Below, piece by piece: positions 7,652 to 10,821 of a stretch of DNA of 10,821 nucleotides. The DNA lies in the NCBI GenBank assembly GCA_937902995.1, contig CALEKY010000003.1, positions 1 to 10,821 on the forward strand, read 5' to 3'. The notes beneath the pieces are model-generated. The model was not told the DNA's origin. It worked only from the letters and a program-made list of their open reading frames with translations, and searched no databases. Origin of the DNA: an uncultured Sinobacteraceae bacterium (GTDB taxonomy: Bacteria; Pseudomonadota; Gammaproteobacteria; Steroidobacterales; Steroidobacteraceae). Made by a program: the position numbers and the translations under genes. Positions within the stretch are counted from its first letter, which is position 1. Every line of letters starts with the position of its first letter.

Positions 7652-7665
7652 CTTGCGAGCGGGCT

Positions 7666-7701
7666 GCATCCGCAGCTGAATCGCTGCGGCCTCATTGAAG
7701 C
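7666..7701 (+). repeat. First CRISPR repeat; hairpin-forming unit
   Basis: Within the 36-base unit, CCGCAGC (positions 5-11) pairs exactly with GCTGCGG (18-24) around a six-base loop, TGAATC. Twelve bases follow the stem and end in ATTGAAGC, like the ATTGAAA(C/G) ends of many repeats whose last eight bases become the crRNA 5' handle. The Cas6-like part of Csb2 is the expected processing enzyme. Integration of new spacers would occur at the 7665/7666 boundary. Confidence 0.85.
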
Positions 7702-10700
7702 GCCTTCTGCGGGCTGTCCTTATCGGCACCCTCGTCGCATCCGCAGCTGAATCGCTGCGGCCTCATTGAAGCAAACCTGTGTCCAACGAAGAGGAGATAG
7801 ACTGATGGCGGCATCCGCAGCTGAATCGCTGCGGCCTCATTGAAGCGCCGGTGTCGTCGCCAAGATCTGCTGAGCTTGCGCAGCATCCGCAGCTGAATCG
7901 CTGCGGCCTCATTGAAGCGGCGTTCGCAAGGAGGCGTTCTACGCTCTGCAGTTCTGCATCCGCAGCTGAATCGCTGCGGCCTCATTGAAGCCGTTCCGCG
8001 TGTATCCCAGCCGAATGCGCAGTGTGGCATCCGCAGCTGAATCGCTGCGGCCTCATTGAAGCCATTCACGTCGAGCAGCCAGCGGAAGATGCGCGGCACG
8101 CATCCGCAGCTGAATCGCTGCGGCCTCATTGAAGCCGGGCACTCCTCGCGCGTAACTTTCCCGACCTCCTGTGGCATCCGCAGCTGAATCGCTGCGGCCT
8201 CATTGAAGCCATAGCGGCACGTGGCATCATCAACGGGGCGGCACAGCGCATCCGCAGCTGAATCGCTGCGGCCTCATTGAAGCCTCCCCGGCAACGGATC
8301 AGCCTCTGCCTGCTGTCGGCCGCATCCGCAGCTGAATCGCTGCGGCCTCATTGAAGCCTAAGGCCGTGATGATCCCGGCAACCCCCATGAGGCATCCGCA
8401 GCTGAATCGCTGCGGCCTCATTGAAGCACGGCATCGAAGATTACAACGACATCGGACCGCGCGCGCATCCGCAGCTGAATCGCTGCGGCCTCATTGAAGC
8501 TGCAGCATGTCCGTGCCGCCTCCCACCCACTCTTCGCATCCGCAGCTGAATCGCTGCGGCCTCATTGAAGCGCGTCCGCCGCGGGGGCCGCCGTTGATGC
8601 CTCCGCGGCATCCGCAGCTGAATCGCTGCGGCCTCATTGAAGCCGAAATATCGACAGCCAAAACAAAAAGCCGACCCGGCATCCGCAGCTGAATCGCTGC
8701 GGCCTCATTGAAGCGATCGTCCGACGCGCTACACGATCGAAGGGGTCTTCCTGCATCCGCAGCTGAATCGCTGCGGCCTCATTGAAGCGGTGTGTTGGGT
8801 GGGGATGCATTCCAGAACAACGCCGGTGCATCCGCAGCTGAATCGCTGCGGCCTCATTGAAGCGCAACGCGAACAGTGTCCTGCTGCCACCAATGCGCCT
8901 GCATCCGCAGCTGAATCGCTGCGGCCTCATTGAAGCAATACAAACTGGACCAAAGGAGATACGACGATGAACGGCATCCGCAGCTGAATCGCTGCGGCCT
9001 CATTGAAGCAGAAACAAGTGCGAAGTGGAACCCCCTCGACCCTGCAAGCATCCGCAGCTGAATCGCTGCGGCCTCATTGAAGCTTGCTGAGCTGAGTCGG
9101 CGTGCTCACCGGTACCCCCTGCATCCGCAGCTGAATCGCTGCGGCCTCATTGAAGCGACGTGTCGTAGTTCAGCAAGAGCTGCTTCCGTCGGGCATCCGC
9201 AGCTGAATCGCTGCGGCCTCATTGAAGCCGTGTGGTCATCTTGATGAAGGCGAGCGCTTCGATGATGGCATCCGCAGCTGAATCGCTGCGGCCTCATTGA
9301 AGCTACACAACCATGCCTTTGTCACACAGTGTGTTACCGCGCATCCGCAGCTGAATCGCTGCGGCCTCATTGAAGCTGCAGGAATGTTTGCTCGACCAAC
9401 TGGCGAGCAAACGGCATCCGCAGCTGAATCGCTGCGGCCTCATTGAAGCCGTGGCCGGCCCATGACCATAGGCTACCCCGCTCGGCATCCGCAGCTGAAT
9501 CGCTGCGGCCTCATTGAAGCGGCGCGTTCCAGCACGTCGTCTCCGCCGAGACGGGGCATCCGCAGCTGAATCGCTGCGGCCTCATTGAAGCCCCGTCTCT
9601 AATCGCTTCACAGAGCCGCCTACACCGTGCATCCGCAGCTGAATCGCTGCGGCCTCATTGAAGCACCAATGGGTGTTGGAACTGACGAAGCGCGGCAGGC
9701 CGCATCCGCAGCTGAATCGCTGCGGCCTCATTGAAGCCACCGCAAGCTCGGCCCCGGCTTCCACTGGCTGATCGCATCCGCAGCTGAATCGCTGCGGCCT
9801 CATTGAAGCTTCGTAACGTCGCGACCGTACGCGCTGGAGGCGGAGCATCCGCAGCTGAATCGCTGCGGCCTCATTGAAGCTGCGTTGTCGGCGACAGGGA
9901 ACACGGCGCCTGCGCGCATCCGCAGCTGAATCGCTGCGGCCTCATTGAAGCTTGGAGCCGCGCTTCACGGTGATGGCCCGATTCAGGCATCCGCAGCTGA
10001 ATCGCTGCGGCCTCATTGAAGCTTTGGGCAAACAAAACATGACACATCGGCTCGCCGAGCATCCGCAGCTGAATCGCTGCGGCCTCATTGAAGCGATGCC
10101 GTATATGCAGAGCGGCGAACGCGCGCTCGGTCGCATCCGCAGCTGAATCGCTGCGGCCTCATTGAAGCCGTTGGAAATTCAACTATTTCGCCCGTCGTGA
10201 TGACGCATCCGCAGCTGAATCGCTGCGGCCTCATTGAAGCGAACTGTGCTCTGGCAGCCGCGCGCGCTTCGTCGGCGGCATCCGCAGCTGAATCGCTGCG
10301 GCCTCATTGAAGCTGTCGTACGCCATCATCGCGCGCCCATATTGCATGTTGCATCCGCAGCTGAATCGCTGCGGCCTCATTGAAGCCCCCAGTGGTCGCA
10401 GCCGAGCGGGCCGGTTTTCAGCTGCATCCGCAGCTGAATCGCTGCGGCCTCATTGAAGCTGGCCGCCGCTGCCGAGCAGTCGGAGGTTCGTGGCCGGCAT
10501 CCGCAGCTGAATCGCTGCGGCCTCATTGAAGCGCATCACCTCGTCCGCTCGCAGAGGCGGCCACTATGCATCCGCAGCTGAATCGCTGCGGCCTCATTGA
10601 AGCAACAGCTGTTCGGACAGATGGGGACAGTGCAGACCGGCATCCGCAGCTGAATCGCTGCGGCCTCATTGAAGCTAGTGACCGCCCGCAGTCGCGCTCG

Positions 10701-10746
10701 CGTAGATCACGCATCCGCAGCTGAATCGCTGCGGCCTCATTGAAGC
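7666..10746 (+). CRISPR. CRISPR array, 43 repeats of 36 bp and 42 spacers
   Basis: All 43 repeats read as identical. Repeat starts: 7666, 7737, 7811, 7883, 7956, 8027, 8100, 8174, 8248, 8322, 8392, 8465, 8536, 8608, 8679, 8753, 8828, 8901, 8974, 9048, 9121, 9193, 9268, 9341, 9414, 9485, 9556, 9629, 9702, 9774, 9845, 9916, 9987, 10059, 10133, 10205, 10278, 10351, 10424, 10497, 10568, 10640, 10711. Spacers are 34-39 bp, mean 36.5 (1533 bp in total), and I found no duplicates. Bases beside the repeats vary from unit to unit, which fixes the 36-bp limits. The leader end is at 7666, so spacer 1 (7702-7736) is the newest. The last repeat is as perfect as the first and no further repeat follows in 75 bp, so the array ends here. 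Confidence 0.99.
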
Positions 10747-10821
10747 TCCAACGGGATCACCGCTGCTTGTCTTATTGGACACCCACCAATGTGGACTGCG
10801 GTAGCCGCCAGCCAGCGGCCA
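10747..10821. other. Trailer-side flank, no gene recognised
   Basis: These 75 bases after the last repeat hold no degenerate repeat and no recognisable coding start. A short dyad, ATTGG/CCAAT (10774-10778 and 10786-10790), is present. The stretch is too short to assign. Confidence 0.5.

Larger units (their letters stand above)
7477..7659. repeat. Six copies of hexamer TGCGAG/CTCGCA in the leader
   Basis: TGCGAG occurs at 7477-7482, 7634-7639 and 7654-7659. Its complement CTCGCA occurs at 7515-7520, 7602-7607 and 7615-7620. Two of the latter are the direct heptamer TCTCGCA spaced 13 bp apart, and the last two TGCGAG copies are 20 bp apart. The final copy ends six bases before the first repeat. 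A given hexamer is expected about 0.1 times in 200 bp over both strands, so the clustering is marked. It may mark binding sites for an adaptation or regulatory protein; the function is inferred. Confidence 0.6.
7464..7665 (+). promoter_or_regulatory. CRISPR leader
   Basis: This 202-bp non-coding stretch lies between cas2 and the first repeat. It should hold the pre-crRNA promoter and the sequence read by the Cas1-Cas2 machinery for insertion at the leader end. It has several AT-rich patches (7531-7555, 7640-7651), six copies of TGCGAG/CTCGCA, and at least three inverted repeats, which is more internal order than chance would give. The orientation follows from the repeat 3' end (ATTGAAGC) and from the position next to cas2. 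Confidence 0.8.

Noticed and set aside
8284..8391. Spacers 9 and 10 share CCCGGCAAC
   Set aside because: A nine-base match among 42 GC-rich spacers is weak and the surrounding bases differ.
10604..10613. Palindrome AACAGCTGTT in spacer 41
   Set aside because: About one 10-bp palindrome is expected by chance across all the spacers.
7692..10714. Many open frames on both strands of the array, with recurring peptides such as MRPQRFSCGC and NEAAAIQLRM
   Set aside because: They are translations of the repeat unit joined through spacers. The recurring peptide comes from the repeat in different frames and is not a protein repeat family.
10747..10821. Insertion-sequence end or degenerate repeat after the array
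   Set aside because: Only a five-base dyad is visible. There is no recognisable terminal repeat, target duplication or match to the CRISPR repeat in the 75 bases.

Overview
The window holds most of a type I-G (formerly I-U, 'Dpsyc'/GSU005x-type) CRISPR-Cas locus, all on the + strand: the 3' part of cas3, then a short cas8 (GSU0052/Csb3-like), cas7 (csb1), a cas5-cas6 fusion (csb2), a cas4-cas1 fusion, cas2, a leader of about 200 bp, and a CRISPR array of 43 repeats and 42 spacers. Gene order, domain fusions and the C-terminal HD domain of Cas3 match the Geobacter sulfurreducens-type arrangement. The host is a bacterium of moderately high GC. A proteobacterium is plausible, but nothing here fixes the taxon.

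Layout. Bases 2-1918 encode the end of Cas3: the second helicase lobe, a long linker region and the HD nuclease. Bases 1918-5250 encode Cas8, Cas7 and Cas5-6, each overlapping the gene before it by 1, 8 and 4 bases, so cas3-cas8-cas7-csb2 look like one translationally coupled interference operon. A 199-bp gap (5251-5449) with a perfect hairpin, a perfect 10-bp palindrome and a weak promoter-like arrangement separates this from the adaptation genes cas4-cas1 (5450-7165) and cas2 (7170-7463). The leader (7464-7665) carries six copies of one hexamer (TGCGAG or its complement) and several inverted repeats. The array runs from 7666 to 10746. The last 75 bases contain no further repeat and no recognisable gene.

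How it works together (family knowledge applied to this locus). Cas4-Cas1 and Cas2 choose PAM-flanked DNA fragments and insert them at the leader end, next to 7666. The array transcript is cut within its hairpin repeat by the Cas6 part of Csb2. The guide RNA is held in a complex of Cas7, Cas5 and Cas8, and Cas3 is recruited to degrade the target. All recognisable motifs of the visible parts are intact and all 43 repeats appear identical, so the system looks functional.

The system is a known type and I see no clear evidence of a wholly new one. The parts most worth a second look are the repeated hexamer and dyads in the leader, spacers that appear to capture regulatory sites of invaders (a coupled stop-start junction, a ribosome binding site, a hairpin and an operator-like dyad), the very short Cas8 with no small-subunit gene, and the perfect trailer-end repeat.
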